Part shown: positions 1 through 8,213 of the stretch, one piece after another
Position numbering within the stretch: the stretch's first letter is position 1
How the letters are laid out: every line of letters starts with the position of its first letter
Virus record (IMG/VR): IMGVR_UViG_3300045999_011735
Location: 50,997 to 114,996 of that record
DNA: 64,000 bases
DNA from: a virus
Strand: one strand, 5' to 3'
Translations under genes and position numbers: made by a program
The notes under the pieces: generated by a model
Seen by the model: only the letters and a program-made list of their open reading frames with translations
What the model was told of the DNA's origin: nothing
Database searches by the model: none

Positions 1-399
1 ACCTGTAGATACAGAAGCAAGTTGTGTATTTTCTGGGATTGTTAATGCATAGCTTAAATCAGGTTGACCTGCTACAATAGGTACTCTTTGGTAAAAGTCA
101 ATTGTAGTAACAGCAGCATAAGATGTTTTAGGGCGGTATCCTAATGAATAGGCCATGTTTAACAAATTCTGTTTTTCAACAGCCGTTAAAACAAAGTTTT
201 CTTGAATTTGGGTATCAGTATAAAACGATAATACATCACCAACATAAGCAGCCATTTCAATAAACATCGTACCAGGGGATGCTTCTGAAAAGTCTGTATA
301 AGTGTTTGGGAAATAATTTTTTGCAAACTCAATAAGGGAAGCCTTAAATTGAGTAAAATTCTTATTTAAATATGATATGTTTTTATTATTGTTTGCCAT
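1..399 (-). CDS. Baseplate wedge protein, gp6/baseplate-J-like (N-terminal part)
   Basis: The reading frame starts at the ATG at 399 and runs off the left edge, leaving 133 residues visible. The stretch SEASPGTMFIEMAAYVGDV followed by LSFYTDTQIQENFVLTAVEK is characteristic of the N-terminus of T4 gp6-type and baseplate J-like wedge proteins, which form the inner ring of the contractile-tail baseplate. Its start overlaps the stop of the gp25-like gene, so the two are translationally coupled. The call rests on recognised motif order; only the first part of what is usually a 500-700 residue protein is present. Confidence 0.85.
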   Translation of the reverse strand, partial: MANNNKNISYLNKNFTQFKASLIEFAKNYFPNTYTDFSEASPGTMFIEMAAYVGDVLSFYTDTQIQENFVLTAVEKQNLLNMAYSLGYRPKTSYAAVTTIDFYQRVPIVAGQPDLSYALTIPENTQLASVSTG

Positions 400-815
400 T
401 ACTCAAAATTAACTGTTACTGTGTCTGTTTGTCCTGAAATTAGAATTTGATATATTATTTTAATAACTAAAGAATTACTAACATTATTTGGTTCTTGTGT
501 AAATTCTATATTATTAATTGATATTTCAGGAATATACACTTGAACACTGTCTCTAATACTATCTTCAATATCGCTAAAAGAGGCTTCAGTCATTGGGTTA
601 AATAACTGAGATCTTAAAGTTGTTCCAAAATTAGGATTGTCAATCCTTTCACCTTGGGAGGTTAATATTAGATTAATTAAATTATATTTCAATTGGTCTT
701 TAGTTGAAAAAGTACTATAAAATACACCAGGAGCGTTAAACGGAAGTCTAACGCCTATTGCTGTGTTTCGCTGTAGATCTCTAGGATCAACTCTAGTACT
801 TCTTACGTAAGCCAT
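399..815 (-). CDS. gp25: Baseplate wedge subunit, gp25-like
   Basis: This 138-residue protein carries the GPW/gp25 fold over residues 25-115. The features are a RLPF start segment, LILTSQGERIDNPNFG, a TLRSQLFNP stretch and a C-terminal beta hairpin ending in TVNFE. In T4 gp25 triggers sheath contraction as part of the wedge. Length matches the family (about 130 residues). The gene lies immediately upstream of the gp6-like gene, the usual order in contractile-tail phages, and its ATG overlaps the stop of the preceding gene (TAATG). Confidence 0.9.
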   Translation of the reverse strand: MAYVRSTRVDPRDLQRNTAIGVRLPFNAPGVFYSTFSTKDQLKYNLINLILTSQGERIDNPNFGTTLRSQLFNPMTEASFSDIEDSIRDSVQVYIPEISINNIEFTQEPNNVSNSLVIKIIYQILISGQTDTVTVNFE

Positions 816-1141
816 TATTGAACATTTCTAAAATTACTAACTTCACCTGGATTTTGTCTCATTTCTGCAGCAACTTGAGCCAGCATGTTTTGGTAAACAT
901 TTTGTTTTTGAGCTGGTGTAGTTGGTTTGGCTTGTGGCGCTCCTTGCATTCCCATTTGATCCATCAAACTTTGACGGAAAGCAGCAGGGTTAACATTTTT
1001 AGTAGTTAAATTAACTGTAGGCCATTCCTCAGTAGCAGCTAATGATTCCTGGATTTTTTGTTTGCCGATATTGGCTAGTTCTTCTTTCAAAACTTCCCTA
1101 ACGGCTTCTTTAATTAGATTTTTTAAGTCTTGTGTTTTCAT
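815..1141 (-). CDS. Hypothetical protein in baseplate operon
   Basis: This is a 108-residue protein of no recognised family. The first 30 residues form a charged amphipathic helix (LKNLIKEAVREVLKEE), and the C-terminal half is rich in Gln, Ala and Pro with an AQVAAEMRQNPGEV segment. It sits between baseplate genes with overlapping stop and start codons on both sides, so a structural or assembly role is likely but unproven. Confidence 0.75.
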   Translation of the reverse strand: MKTQDLKNLIKEAVREVLKEELANIGKQKIQESLAATEEWPTVNLTTKNVNPAAFRQSLMDQMGMQGAPQAKPTTPAQKQNVYQNMLAQVAAEMRQNPGEVSNFRNVQ

Positions 1142-1152
1142 ATCAATAAATA

Positions 1153-2460
1153 TTAAGCTTCGAGATTTCGTTCGTCGATTTGGAGTTTTAAATCTTCAAT
1201 TAAAACATCAGAATTTAATGTAAATGATGGTTGTGTACGTAATACGATAAATCCACTTCTATCTAAAGCAACAGCATATCTACGTTTATTTCCATCTACT
1301 ACAAATTTAGGATCATTTTCTTCATATATTGCAAAAGTAAATCCTTTATATGAAACATTAGGTACTGCACCTAATTGACCACCACCTTCTAACTGTGCTA
1401 CTAATGCATTAATTTCATTTGGTGATAAGTCATTGTCAATTGCTTTATCAATAATATCGCTAATTGGTAATAATCTTGATTTTTGGTATTGTACTTCAAT
1501 TACTAATCCATTTAATGCTTCTCTAGTAATTCCTAACATTACTGTTATAGAATCTAATGTCATTATAGCATCTGTTATTTTTTTAACAGTACCCGGAGTT
1601 GCTGGGGTAGGGATTAATAATAGTATTCTAACAACTATAGAAATAATTCTTAATATTCTTTCTAAAGTTCTAATTGTATTTCTAATTTTAGTAATTTGAC
1701 GTTCAGCTTTATTTAATTCAACTAAAGCAGCATTTCGTACTACCCTTGCTCTTAATACATCCTGTTTAGTTTGAATATTTAAAATTTGTTCGTTTACTCT
1801 ATCAACTAAATCAGTTAATTGCTGTACTATTTTAGCTAATCGCTGAACTTCTCTATTCAATAATTTAGATATGATAAATAGAGCTGCGGCTTTAGCTAAT
1901 GATCTAATTGCTGAACTATTTTTCTTTGCAATTGCTCTAGCATCATTTATTTTAATTTTTTTAACATCTTGTTTAACAATAGTATCACTTTTCCTTTCAG
2001 ATGCTTCTACTGTTTGTTTTAATTCTCTTTTCCTAAATATATTTCCTACTCTTCTTGTAAGATCATCTACTTTAGTTTGAACAGCTTCTAAAAATTTAGT
2101 AAGTTGTTGAACTTCTTTTTCTGCTTTTTTCTTTTTTTCCTCTGCAACTTTTAACTTTTTATCGGCTTCATTTGATAAATTTTGTCTTATTTGTTCTGAA
2201 TTTGCTCCTGGTTGGTTAGCTTGTTGGTTGAATGTTGCTGGGTCTGGAGCAAGAGTAGCAGCAGCAGCTAAAGCAGCATCAGCAGATAATTGTTTGTTAC
2301 TTAAAGTACCAGCATATGATTTAGCTTGTATAGCAGCTGCTTTAGCTTGTTCATATAGTGCTTTAGCATTTTCATACCTACGTCTTCCCTCTTCGTATAG
2401 TTTACGATTTTCCTCTATCTCTTTTTGAGTATTTTCTATCCTTTCATCAATAGTAGCCAT
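1153..2460 (-). CDS. Coiled-coil tail/baseplate-associated protein
   Basis: This is a 435-residue protein of no recognised family. Residues 1-130 are a long Ala/Glu/Lys-rich coiled coil interrupted by an Ala/Pro/Gln segment. Residues 190-330 are helical with a very hydrophobic stretch (LRIISIVVRILLLIPTPATP). The last 75 residues look like a small beta domain containing RYAVALDRSGFIVLRTQPSF. It is bracketed by gp25-like and OB-fold baseplate genes with TAATG coupling to the gene upstream. A central-spike, tape-like or hub-associated role is possible. Confidence 0.75.
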   Translation of the reverse strand: MATIDERIENTQKEIEENRKLYEEGRRRYENAKALYEQAKAAAIQAKSYAGTLSNKQLSADAALAAAATLAPDPATFNQQANQPGANSEQIRQNLSNEADKKLKVAEEKKKKAEKEVQQLTKFLEAVQTKVDDLTRRVGNIFRKRELKQTVEASERKSDTIVKQDVKKIKINDARAIAKKNSSAIRSLAKAAALFIISKLLNREVQRLAKIVQQLTDLVDRVNEQILNIQTKQDVLRARVVRNAALVELNKAERQITKIRNTIRTLERILRIISIVVRILLLIPTPATPGTVKKITDAIMTLDSITVMLGITREALNGLVIEVQYQKSRLLPISDIIDKAIDNDLSPNEINALVAQLEGGGQLGAVPNVSYKGFTFAIYEENDPKFVVDGNKRRYAVALDRSGFIVLRTQPSFTLNSDVLIEDLKLQIDERNLEA

Positions 2461-3668
2461 TATAAGGTCTTTACAGTTTTAGAAAGTAAATTATCTTTAT
2501 TTAACTTTTTAGTATTATTACTAAGATATGTTTGTAATTTTTCGGCAGCTAAAGCTATATCCATAATAGTTATACCTTCAGGAGTAGCCTTAGCATCAAT
2601 TATATCAGTGCTAAAATCACTTAATGCCTTATATAATCCAGATAAAAGTTGTCTTAAATTATTTCCTAAAACAACAGGTTGAAGTTTATTAAATGAAGTA
2701 TCTATTGATGGTCCTAAAGCAATAATATTATCTTGTATAGTTATTCCTGTTTTATCACTTTGCATATAAACAGGACCTTGAGAATATAATTCAACACCTG
2801 TTCTACCAAATACTAATACTTCATCTGATTTAGAAGAAATAATAGTTCTATCAGCATTTATAATTGCTTGAGGATTTGAATAGGAAGATATACCAATAGG
2901 TTCAGTAATATTACTTAAACGTACGTTACCTATATTTAAAGGAACAATTTGTTGAGATGTTAAGTAAAATGAAGATCCATCTTGGTTAATATTTTCAACG
3001 TATAAATCAGAACCTGAAGGTTTAAATCCATGTTCATTTGAAAGAATAAGAATAGGATTACTATTTAATTCTCCTGGGTTGGTAGACCATGGTGTTAAAT
3101 CTTTATCTCCTGATCTATTTGTACTTCCAAAACGAAGTGAATTTCCAAATCGACCTTCTAAAACATAGTCACCTTCAAATGTTTGTACTCCTCTAAAATC
3201 AGAATTTTGTGTAAATGAATTATATAATAAATCTTTATTTTCATTAATAAATAATCCGTTAAATTGAGGGCTATTCCATGCATTAATTACACTTAAGTAA
3301 TAAGTTTCTTCTGTTTTATTTGTAATAGGAGAAGGTGCTGATGGTAAATCCATCAACAATACTATTTCACCTGGTAATGGGAAATACTTTTGGTTTGGAT
3401 ATAAAGGTAAAGCAGTAGGTAACGTAGCAAGAGTAGCATCATTCAACTGATCCAAAGGAATTTCAGTTGATTCATCATATATTTGATACAATATAGTTCC
3501 TACACCAGCCCAACCACCATTAGCATCCCATACTTTTTCAGGGACACTAGTTGGGCCTAATATAACAGCATAAACCTTTCCTGTCTTAAATTGAAAAGGA
3601 GGCAAAAAGTTATTATTACCAATAGAGGTAGTAATAAACGATAGACCTTCTCTTATTCTAGTACTCAT
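2460..3668 (-). CDS. OB-fold baseplate/spike-like structural protein
   Basis: This 402-residue protein begins with a beta-rich domain (residues 25-125) that reads as an OB fold: GKVYAVILGPTSVPEKV, then YPNQKYFPLPGEIVLLMDLP. That pattern resembles the N-terminal domains of phage spike and hub proteins. The middle contains repeated short beta segments. The C-terminus has PVVLGNNLRQLLSGLYKAL, similar to the helical ends of gpV/VgrG-type spikes. No lysozyme domain is visible. Baseplate location supports a hub or spike role, but assignment to a named T4 protein is not secure. Confidence 0.65.
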   Translation of the reverse strand: MSTRIREGLSFITTSIGNNNFLPPFQFKTGKVYAVILGPTSVPEKVWDANGGWAGVGTILYQIYDESTEIPLDQLNDATLATLPTALPLYPNQKYFPLPGEIVLLMDLPSAPSPITNKTEETYYLSVINAWNSPQFNGLFINENKDLLYNSFTQNSDFRGVQTFEGDYVLEGRFGNSLRFGSTNRSGDKDLTPWSTNPGELNSNPILILSNEHGFKPSGSDLYVENINQDGSSFYLTSQQIVPLNIGNVRLSNITEPIGISSYSNPQAIINADRTIISSKSDEVLVFGRTGVELYSQGPVYMQSDKTGITIQDNIIALGPSIDTSFNKLQPVVLGNNLRQLLSGLYKALSDFSTDIIDAKATPEGITIMDIALAAEKLQTYLSNNTKKLNKDNLLSKTVKTL

Positions 3669-3669
3669 A

Positions 3670-4023
3670 TTAGTTATTTGTAGGTCCGCTAATGTTGTCT
3701 CCTACTTCTTTTACAGCAGAAAACAATTGTTCTTTTTCAGCCTCACTTAAAATATAACTAGCAGCTTCATCACTATTACTAGATAATGCACGCTGAACAA
3801 TACCTGCTAATTTAACAAGTTGTTCATCATTTTTAACACTAATATTAAGGTGCTCAGCAATTAAAGGAACAATCATAAGAGCCGATTGAGCGTCACTGAC
3901 CAATGGTTTAAGAGTCTCAATTAGGTCTCTAATTTGCTTTTCTTTATCCTTAGAATTGGTATATATGTCCTTGAGTAAATCAGAAAACTTTTTACTGCCC
4001 CACATTACTTGATCAAAATTCAT
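3670..4023 (-). CDS. Hypothetical protein of the structural operon
   Basis: This is a 117-residue, mostly helical acidic protein of no recognised family. It has an N-terminal MNFDQVMWGSKKFSDLLKDI segment and several Leu/Ile-rich helices. A promoter-like ATATTTATA box lies 16 bases before its ATG, so this gene may open the leftward structural transcript. Confidence 0.7.
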   Translation of the reverse strand: MNFDQVMWGSKKFSDLLKDIYTNSKDKEKQIRDLIETLKPLVSDAQSALMIVPLIAEHLNISVKNDEQLVKLAGIVQRALSSNSDEAASYILSEAEKEQLFSAVKEVGDNISGPTNN

Positions 4024-4038
4024 TGTCTAATTTTTGAC

Positions 4039-4047
4039 TATAAATAT
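4039..4047 (-). promoter_or_regulatory. Second-class promoter box ATATTTATA
   Basis: On the minus strand the sequence ATATTTATA lies 16 bases upstream of the start at 4023. No TTTG or AAACC block precedes it. It belongs to a set of identical boxes in front of structural, sugar and replication genes, and may be read by the phage late sigma factor. Confidence 0.45.
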
Positions 4048-4062
4048 AGAAGCAGTAAAAGT

Positions 4063-4866
4063 TTATATATTTACATACCCCTGTTCGTAATATGAATTAT
4101 ATAATTGAACATAAACAACCTTTAACTTTTTAATTATTTTAGTGATTTGGGGTGTTTCAACATCAACCATCTCACGTATATAAATGTAAAGGGCTTTTTT
4201 ATTGAATATGTCTAATGATTCACATTTACGAAATAGCTCCATTATAGCATCAGCTGTTTTAGCATCATTTTCTTTAGGGAATAATTTATTAAGATTTTTA
4301 TCTATATACTTAATATACAATCCCATGAACTCTGTAAGGCTATAGTCTTGGCTATAATGCTCATTTAGTGTTTCTTCTTTAATTTTTTTATCATCATCTA
4401 CTTCGGCCAAGTCACCTTTGTCTTGTAGTTTTTGATAATTTTTCTTATTTTTAAGGATAAGGTAACGCTTTGCAATAGTACCAAAATATGAATAAGCTTT
4501 ACCTTTATGTGGTTTATAAAGCTTAAGTTTTTCAAGTAAAAATGCAATTACTTCCTGCTGCATATCTTCTACGGATTCACCATCCATATAATAAAACTTA
4601 AACGTATGAATAATATTTTGGGTTAATTTAAAAAACCCATACTCAATACGTTCGCGATACACAGTATTTCTAAACTCCTGGTCATCTGAGGCTACATATT
4701 CCACAATAGCGTTTTGAGTATCCTCAGTAAAATAAGTATTAGATGTTTTAGGTTTACGTTTGCGTACTTTTCCAGATTTAGTATACTCGACAGTTACTAA
4801 ATTATCTTCTACTAGAAGACTATTGGTTTGGTTGTTGTCCACGCTTTTTATTAATGTTAAAGTCAT
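4063..4866 (-). CDS. gp55: Late-transcription sigma factor, gp55-like
   Basis: This 267-residue protein has a sigma region 2-like core at residues 75-140. It contains GFFKLTQNIIHTFKFYY, then SVEDMQQEVIAFLLEK (the DLxQE-type helix) and AYSYFGTIAKRYLI, close to the conserved YFxxIAxR pattern of T4-type gp55. No clear region 4 is seen, as expected for gp55 proteins, which rely on the sliding clamp and a co-activator. It would redirect host RNA polymerase to late promoters. The N-terminal basic segment KSGKVRKRKPK is unusual. The start overlaps the preceding gene by 47 bases. Confidence 0.8.
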   Translation of the reverse strand: MTLTLIKSVDNNQTNSLLVEDNLVTVEYTKSGKVRKRKPKTSNTYFTEDTQNAIVEYVASDDQEFRNTVYRERIEYGFFKLTQNIIHTFKFYYMDGESVEDMQQEVIAFLLEKLKLYKPHKGKAYSYFGTIAKRYLILKNKKNYQKLQDKGDLAEVDDDKKIKEETLNEHYSQDYSLTEFMGLYIKYIDKNLNKLFPKENDAKTADAIMELFRKCESLDIFNKKALYIYIREMVDVETPQITKIIKKLKVVYVQLYNSYYEQGYVNI

Positions 4867-5128
4867 TTAATTCGCTTTGTAATGTTTTTACACTCTCAAA
4901 GAACCAACCAATTTCATCATCAGAATGAAACGTACCTTTAGCATCTATATCTTCCAAACGTCTATTAGTATTATTTACAGCATTAGAAAAAAGGGCAATA
5001 TATTGATCTTGTGAATCAACAATTTTTTCCAACTTTTCTACTTTTTTAAATAAATTATAAGACACATATCCCGAAATAGAAGCCAAAGCCGATAAAATAA
5101 TAATTGTTATAATCATAATTAGTTCCAT
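4820..5128 (-). CDS. Small membrane-anchored hypothetical protein
   Basis: This 102-residue protein has one N-terminal membrane segment (IITIIILSALASISGYVSY) followed by a coiled coil (LEKIVDSQDQYIALF) and a polar tail. It is not a recognised family. The long overlap with the sigma gene start (47 bases) suggests coupled translation. Confidence 0.65.
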   Translation of the reverse strand: MELIMIITIIILSALASISGYVSYNLFKKVEKLEKIVDSQDQYIALFSNAVNNTNRRLEDIDAKGTFHSDDEIGWFFESVKTLQSELNDFNINKKRGQQPNQ

Positions 5129-5325
5129 TCATCGTTTTCAATAGAAATATTATCCTGCAACTGTTGAAGTAACGTTTTAATCATTTCTAATCTAGCATTA
5201 ACTTGTTGAAGTGAACCTCCACGATTCAAATCAATTTCTAATGCACGTAATTGATGTTCAAGTTTTTCGATTTTTGAAAGTGCTTGTTGTTTATATTTCA
5301 TAAAATATTTTTTAAGTATTATCAC
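5119..5325 (-). CDS. Short coiled-coil hypothetical protein
   Basis: This 68-residue protein is almost entirely one heptad-type helix (KIEKLEHQLRALEIDLNRGG and LEMIKTLLQQLQDNI). A second in-frame ATG lies nine codons downstream and could be the true start. It overlaps the next gene by ten bases. No function is recognised. Confidence 0.6.
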   Translation of the reverse strand: MIILKKYFMKYKQQALSKIEKLEHQLRALEIDLNRGGSLQQVNARLEMIKTLLQQLQDNISIENDEWN

Positions 5326-5465
5326 AATATACGACCTTTATTTTCAATAACCAAGTTTTCAACGCCCTATTTTTAGAGCGATTTTACCCTTACTCCTCAA
5401 TAAATACGTATATACACGCATTTTAACAAGAAAGATAGCCTAAAAGGTTTTTACACACTTTAGAC

Positions 5466-5732
5466 TTAACGACGAGACGCCTCAACCATTTGTTTGAGGT
5501 TAATTTTCTTAATTGGATACGAAAAAGTCTTCTTATCAATCAACTTATCAAGCAATTGTATCTCAATTGGATTATCAGTTATAAAGATACATTTATCATC
5601 AGCACCATCACCAGGAATATCAATAAAATTTTGAGTATTAAGCTTAGTACCAGGTTTAACCTGACCAAGAAAATCATTCATTTTGTTAGTGAAGGCTGCT
5701 TTATCGCGATCGCGCATTAAATATTCTGCCAT
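5466..5732 (-). CDS. Hypothetical protein
   Basis: This is an 88-residue soluble protein of no recognised family. A DIPGDGADDKCIFITDNPIE segment precedes a basic C-terminus. It follows a 140-base non-coding gap and has an ATATTTATA box 26 bases before its ATG. Confidence 0.7.
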   Translation of the reverse strand: MAEYLMRDRDKAAFTNKMNDFLGQVKPGTKLNTQNFIDIPGDGADDKCIFITDNPIEIQLLDKLIDKKTFSYPIKKINLKQMVEASRR

Positions 5733-5757
5733 GATATAATTTTGAGTATATACTGGA

Positions 5758-5766
5758 TATAAATAT
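5758..5766 (-). promoter_or_regulatory. Second-class promoter box ATATTTATA
   Basis: On the minus strand ATATTTATA sits 26 bases before the start at 5732, without a recognisable -33 element. It is identical to the boxes before other genes of this class. Confidence 0.4.
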
Positions 5767-5777
5767 ATGAAAGGACT

Positions 5778-5969
5778 TTAGGTACCGTGCTTTTTGGATT
5801 TGCGCTTATGTTTATCCAATTCAAACTTATAATAACGAATATTATTACCCTTAGCAGAGAAAAATTCCTTAATTTCCGGCTTACCATAATTAGTCTCAAT
5901 ATTCATAACCAACTCGGGACTAATAGTATGGATATAATCAACAGTAAATTGAGAATAAATAAGAATCAT
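5778..5969 (-). CDS. Small basic hypothetical protein
   Basis: This 63-residue protein ends in a strongly basic tail (DKHKRKSKKHGT). It follows the T5orf172 gene directly, with the start of one at the stop of the other. No family is recognised; the basic tail could bind nucleic acid. Confidence 0.6.
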   Translation of the reverse strand: MILIYSQFTVDYIHTISPELVMNIETNYGKPEIKEFFSAKGNNIRYYKFELDKHKRKSKKHGT

Positions 5970-6440
5970 CTAAATACCAGCATTGTTTTCACCAATAATA
6001 CGAATAATAACATCCTCAGCCATCTTGGGAGTAACGGCAAACCCCTCCTTATTAACGTGATACTCCCACAATTGTGTATGGACCATACCCTCAATATGCG
6101 ATGGGGCCTTACAAGCAAATGAATTAATAATATACCACGGGGTAATAACACCCGTACCACCATTAATTTCTTTTAAACGCGATTGGGGTGTACGATCCGT
6201 ATATCCAATTTTTAATATACCTGGTTGTCCTTTATTTTCCAACACGTATATATAACCTTCATTAAATGATAATTGGGCATCAAAACTGTGTCGCTTAATC
6301 CAATAATGAACAAGTTCAAATTCTGGATCATGTGGATCTGGTGTAAGTGTATAGGCATTGGCATATACAACGGATTCACCTTCATTTTTAGGGTAATACT
6401 CGCGTTTAGCCTCCTCCATTGTGATAAGCTTTATCATCAT
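5970..6440 (-). CDS. T5orf172/GIY-YIG-type domain protein
   Basis: This 156-residue protein has a T5orf172-like GIY-YIG core from residue 62: GYIYVLENK, then KIGYTDRTPQSRLKEIN containing the conserved Arg at 88. GIY-YIG domains cut DNA in homing endonucleases and repair enzymes. The T5orf172 branch is common in phages and eukaryotic viruses and its role is mostly unknown. The N-terminal 60 residues are extra and unassigned. It lies in the early-type gene block. Confidence 0.75.
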   Translation of the reverse strand: MMIKLITMEEAKREYYPKNEGESVVYANAYTLTPDPHDPEFELVHYWIKRHSFDAQLSFNEGYIYVLENKGQPGILKIGYTDRTPQSRLKEINGGTGVITPWYIINSFACKAPSHIEGMVHTQLWEYHVNKEGFAVTPKMAEDVIIRIIGENNAGI

Positions 6441-6655
6441 AAGATAATACCTTTAACTACTACGTGCGTAGATGGGTTTAAAACAAATTTAGCATCTTCA
6501 TGTGGACCATAATACCAAGCTTCATTTACATTCAAGGCAATTTCTTTTTCCTCACCTATAACAACATCACAATATCCACCTTCGTATCCATTAGTGAATA
6601 CATGTAAATCGGGATCTAGCTGTTGTAATTGTTGGATTAATTCTTTAATGGTCAT
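6437..6655 (-). CDS. Conserved phage hypothetical protein
   Basis: This is a 72-residue protein with the pattern LDPDLHVFTNGYEGGYCDV, a recurring arrangement in small phage proteins of unknown function. It overlaps its neighbours by four bases on both sides. Confidence 0.7.
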   Translation of the reverse strand: MTIKELIQQLQQLDPDLHVFTNGYEGGYCDVVIGEEKEIALNVNEAWYYGPHEDAKFVLNPSTHVVVKGIIL

Positions 6656-6849
6656 TTTCTAAATTTAGAGATGAAAAAATCAAAACAAAATAACCAATCA
6701 AACATGATTGCTCGTGGAATACTAGAAACATACAAATCAAATGTAAGTGGTTGTTCAAAAACCTCTGCCTTAATAGATGCATAACGAAATGCTCCTAATG
6801 TTGAGGCAATTAAAACATAAACTAAAAGTACTAATTTTAATGTTTCCAT
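6652..6849 (-). CDS. Small membrane protein
   Basis: This is a 65-residue protein with a membrane segment at residues 4-20 (LKLVLLVYVLIASTLGAF) and a second hydrophobic stretch near the C-terminus. I chose the start at 6849 rather than an upstream ATG at 6867, because the later one is preceded by the AATTAAAAATC leader typical of this phage. Function is unknown. Confidence 0.65.
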   Translation of the reverse strand: METLKLVLLVYVLIASTLGAFRYASIKAEVFEQPLTFDLYVSSIPRAIMFDWLFCFDFFISKFRK

Positions 6850-7158
6850 GATTTTTAATTTAGACATTAATTTACGTATATACGCTTGGTTTCCAAAAAA
6901 AGATTGTCAAAAGAAAGGTTTCACCCCCTATAGATATTTGGCGAAAGGGGTATAATGGATTTTGTGGAGCCAAAATCTAGCAATATTTTGTTGGATATTT
7001 GTATATATGCGCGCCTTGGGTAAAGATCGTAGTTTATCTGTGAGTACGGGGCAGGCCGCGACATATATGCGGCCCGTCGATGGACCGCTATTGCCGTGGG
7101 GTCATAACGATAGCGGAGCGCTATCGCCCCGCTATCGAGTATCCTTATTTTCTTTTTT
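6850..7158. other. Non-coding 309-bp stretch with GC-rich hairpins
   Basis: I see no gene here. The left part holds a CGTATATACG palindrome. Positions 6990-7137 are much richer in GC than the surroundings. They contain GGCCGC...GCGGCC (7054-7074), a perfect 8-bp stem CGATAGCG/CGCTATCG with a three-base loop (7108-7126), and a further GCTATCG copy at 7131-7137. There is no T-tract, so a simple terminator is unlikely. A structured RNA or a protein-binding or replication site is possible. Confidence 0.5.
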
Positions 7159-7440
7159 TTATACCATTAACGGATTTGCCGCTACGATATTGTCAATTAA
7201 CTTATAATCACTATGACCATTATATAATTGATCATCAATTTGTATTGCAATGCCTAAGTTATTCTGTATACAATCATCTAATACAGTCAGTACTGATAAC
7301 ATATCATAATTACTTAAGTCCATTTCAACATAATATATGTTATTAACTGCATCATCAATTTCAATATTAAATCCTAGTTTCTGATATTCAGATAATACTT
7401 TGTAATTGGCATCTACAAATGCAAACATTAACTTTTTCAT
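7159..7440 (-). CDS. Hypothetical protein
   Basis: This is a 93-residue protein with alternating beta and alpha segments (MKKLMFAFVDANYKVLSEYQ), of no recognised family. It starts with the standard leader AATTAAAAGTT. It lies immediately downstream (leftward) of the lipoprotein gene. Confidence 0.7.
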   Translation of the reverse strand: MKKLMFAFVDANYKVLSEYQKLGFNIEIDDAVNNIYYVEMDLSNYDMLSVLTVLDDCIQNNLGIAIQIDDQLYNGHSDYKLIDNIVAANPLMV

Positions 7441-7501
7441 AACTTTTAATTTTAATTATTTAATCATTTTAACATGTTAAATATAATAAATTTAGTTATG
7501 T

Positions 7502-7630
7502 TTATTGAGGAACTCTTGTGATTAATTTGCTTCTACCTTTACACCCATATCCGTTTGTAGCACAGCTGGTTAATCCAGATAATAGAGCTAACATTACAAT
7601 TATTAACAGTATTACTTGATGTGGCTTCAT
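7502..7630 (-). CDS. Short lipoprotein
   Basis: This is a 42-residue protein with a signal peptide. Its start is MKPHQVILLIIVMLALLSGL, followed by the lipobox LTSC, so Cys23 would be the lipidated residue. The mature part is only about 20 residues (CATNGYGCKGRSKLITRVPQ). Bacteroidota phages often carry such tiny lipoproteins; roles in superinfection exclusion or lysis are possible but not shown. Confidence 0.7.
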   Translation of the reverse strand: MKPHQVILLIIVMLALLSGLTSCATNGYGCKGRSKLITRVPQ

Positions 7631-7631
7631 C

Positions 7632-7832
7632 TTATTTAATTTTATAAATTAATCGTTTAAGGTCATTTACTTCTTCCTTTTGTTCCTCTATAATCACGAA
7701 ACATAGGAACACGACTGCCATTAGTAAGGTGATGAACATGAATGTTAGATCTAAATTGGTTTTAGCTGTAAACATTAAATACAATGCTAACACCCCTAAT
7801 ACTACACTGATAATACCATTTACTATTTTCAT
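7632..7832 (-). CDS. Small two-helix membrane protein
   Basis: This is a 66-residue protein with two membrane segments (IISVVLGVLALYLMF and LTFMFITLLMAVVFLCFVII) and a charged C-terminal tail. It lies one base upstream of the lipoprotein gene, so the two envelope proteins probably share a transcript. Function is unknown. Confidence 0.7.
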   Translation of the reverse strand: MKIVNGIISVVLGVLALYLMFTAKTNLDLTFMFITLLMAVVFLCFVIIEEQKEEVNDLKRLIYKIK

Positions 7833-7857
7833 ACTTATTAATTTTATAAATTAAATA

Positions 7858-7885
7858 TAAGGAGGGGAATTGTGTTCCCCTCCTA
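7858..7885 (-). terminator. Hairpin terminator
   Basis: A nine-bp stem, GGAGGGGAA with TTCCCCTCC around a five-base loop, lies just after the stop at 7891. On the minus strand it is followed by TTATATTTAA, which can serve both as the U-rich tract and as the -7 box of the next gene. Confidence 0.75.
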
Positions 7886-7890
7886 TTCCG

Positions 7891-8136
7891 TTATATTCCA
7901 AATTTAGCTCTTGTTTCAACGTATTCATTATACAATCCACCTCGTTGATATATTACACCCAAGGCACTTAATAGCACTTTTGAAGTGCATTTATGACTTA
8001 TCCCCATAAAATCACATACTTGTCTTTTGACATTAACGTAATTGGGGGCAAGGTGTTGTTTGTGTTTAATGTGCATTATAGTATCTAACAATAATGCTTT
8101 CACTTGCAGGCGATTGAATGTTACTGTTTGTTCCAT
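7891..8136 (-). CDS. Hypothetical protein
   Basis: This is an 81-residue basic, helical protein. The segment RQVCDFMGISHKCTSKVLLS could form a small DNA-binding helical unit, but no family is recognised. It has its own promoter and terminator, which is typical of the early-type single-gene units here. Confidence 0.7.
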   Translation of the reverse strand: MEQTVTFNRLQVKALLLDTIMHIKHKQHLAPNYVNVKRQVCDFMGISHKCTSKVLLSALGVIYQRGGLYNEYVETRAKFGI

Positions 8137-8155
8137 ACGTTTTAATTTTATAAAT

Positions 8156-8182
8156 TAAATATAACACAGTTTGTTGGGTTAA
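8156..8182 (-). promoter_or_regulatory. Early-type promoter
   Basis: The minus strand reads GTTAACCC, about 13 bases, then TATATTTAAT, just before the leader of the gene at 8136. It matches the recurring AAACC-N13/14-TAnnTTTA module. Confidence 0.6.
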
Positions 8183-8187
8183 CAAAT

Positions 8188-8209
8188 GGACCCCCTAGAA
8201 AGGGGGTCC
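8188..8209 (-). terminator. Hairpin terminator
   Basis: A perfect nine-bp stem GGACCCCCT/AGGGGGTCC with a four-base loop lies five bases after the stop at 8214. It separates that gene from the promoter of the next one. Confidence 0.75.
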
Positions 8210-8213
8210 GTAA

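Noticed and set aside
1433-2428. Several plus-strand frames opposite the coiled-coil tail gene
   Set aside because: They are shadows of the long minus-strand gene; hydrophobic composition comes from reverse-reading of its helices.
5717-6163. Two extra minus-strand frames overlapping 5778-5969 and the T5orf172 gene
   Set aside because: They overlap genes with better start context and, for the T5orf172 gene, a recognisable domain.
7021-7137. GC-rich hairpins at 7054-7126 as an ordinary terminator
   Set aside because: There is no T-run after the stems on either strand, unlike the clear terminators elsewhere in the window.
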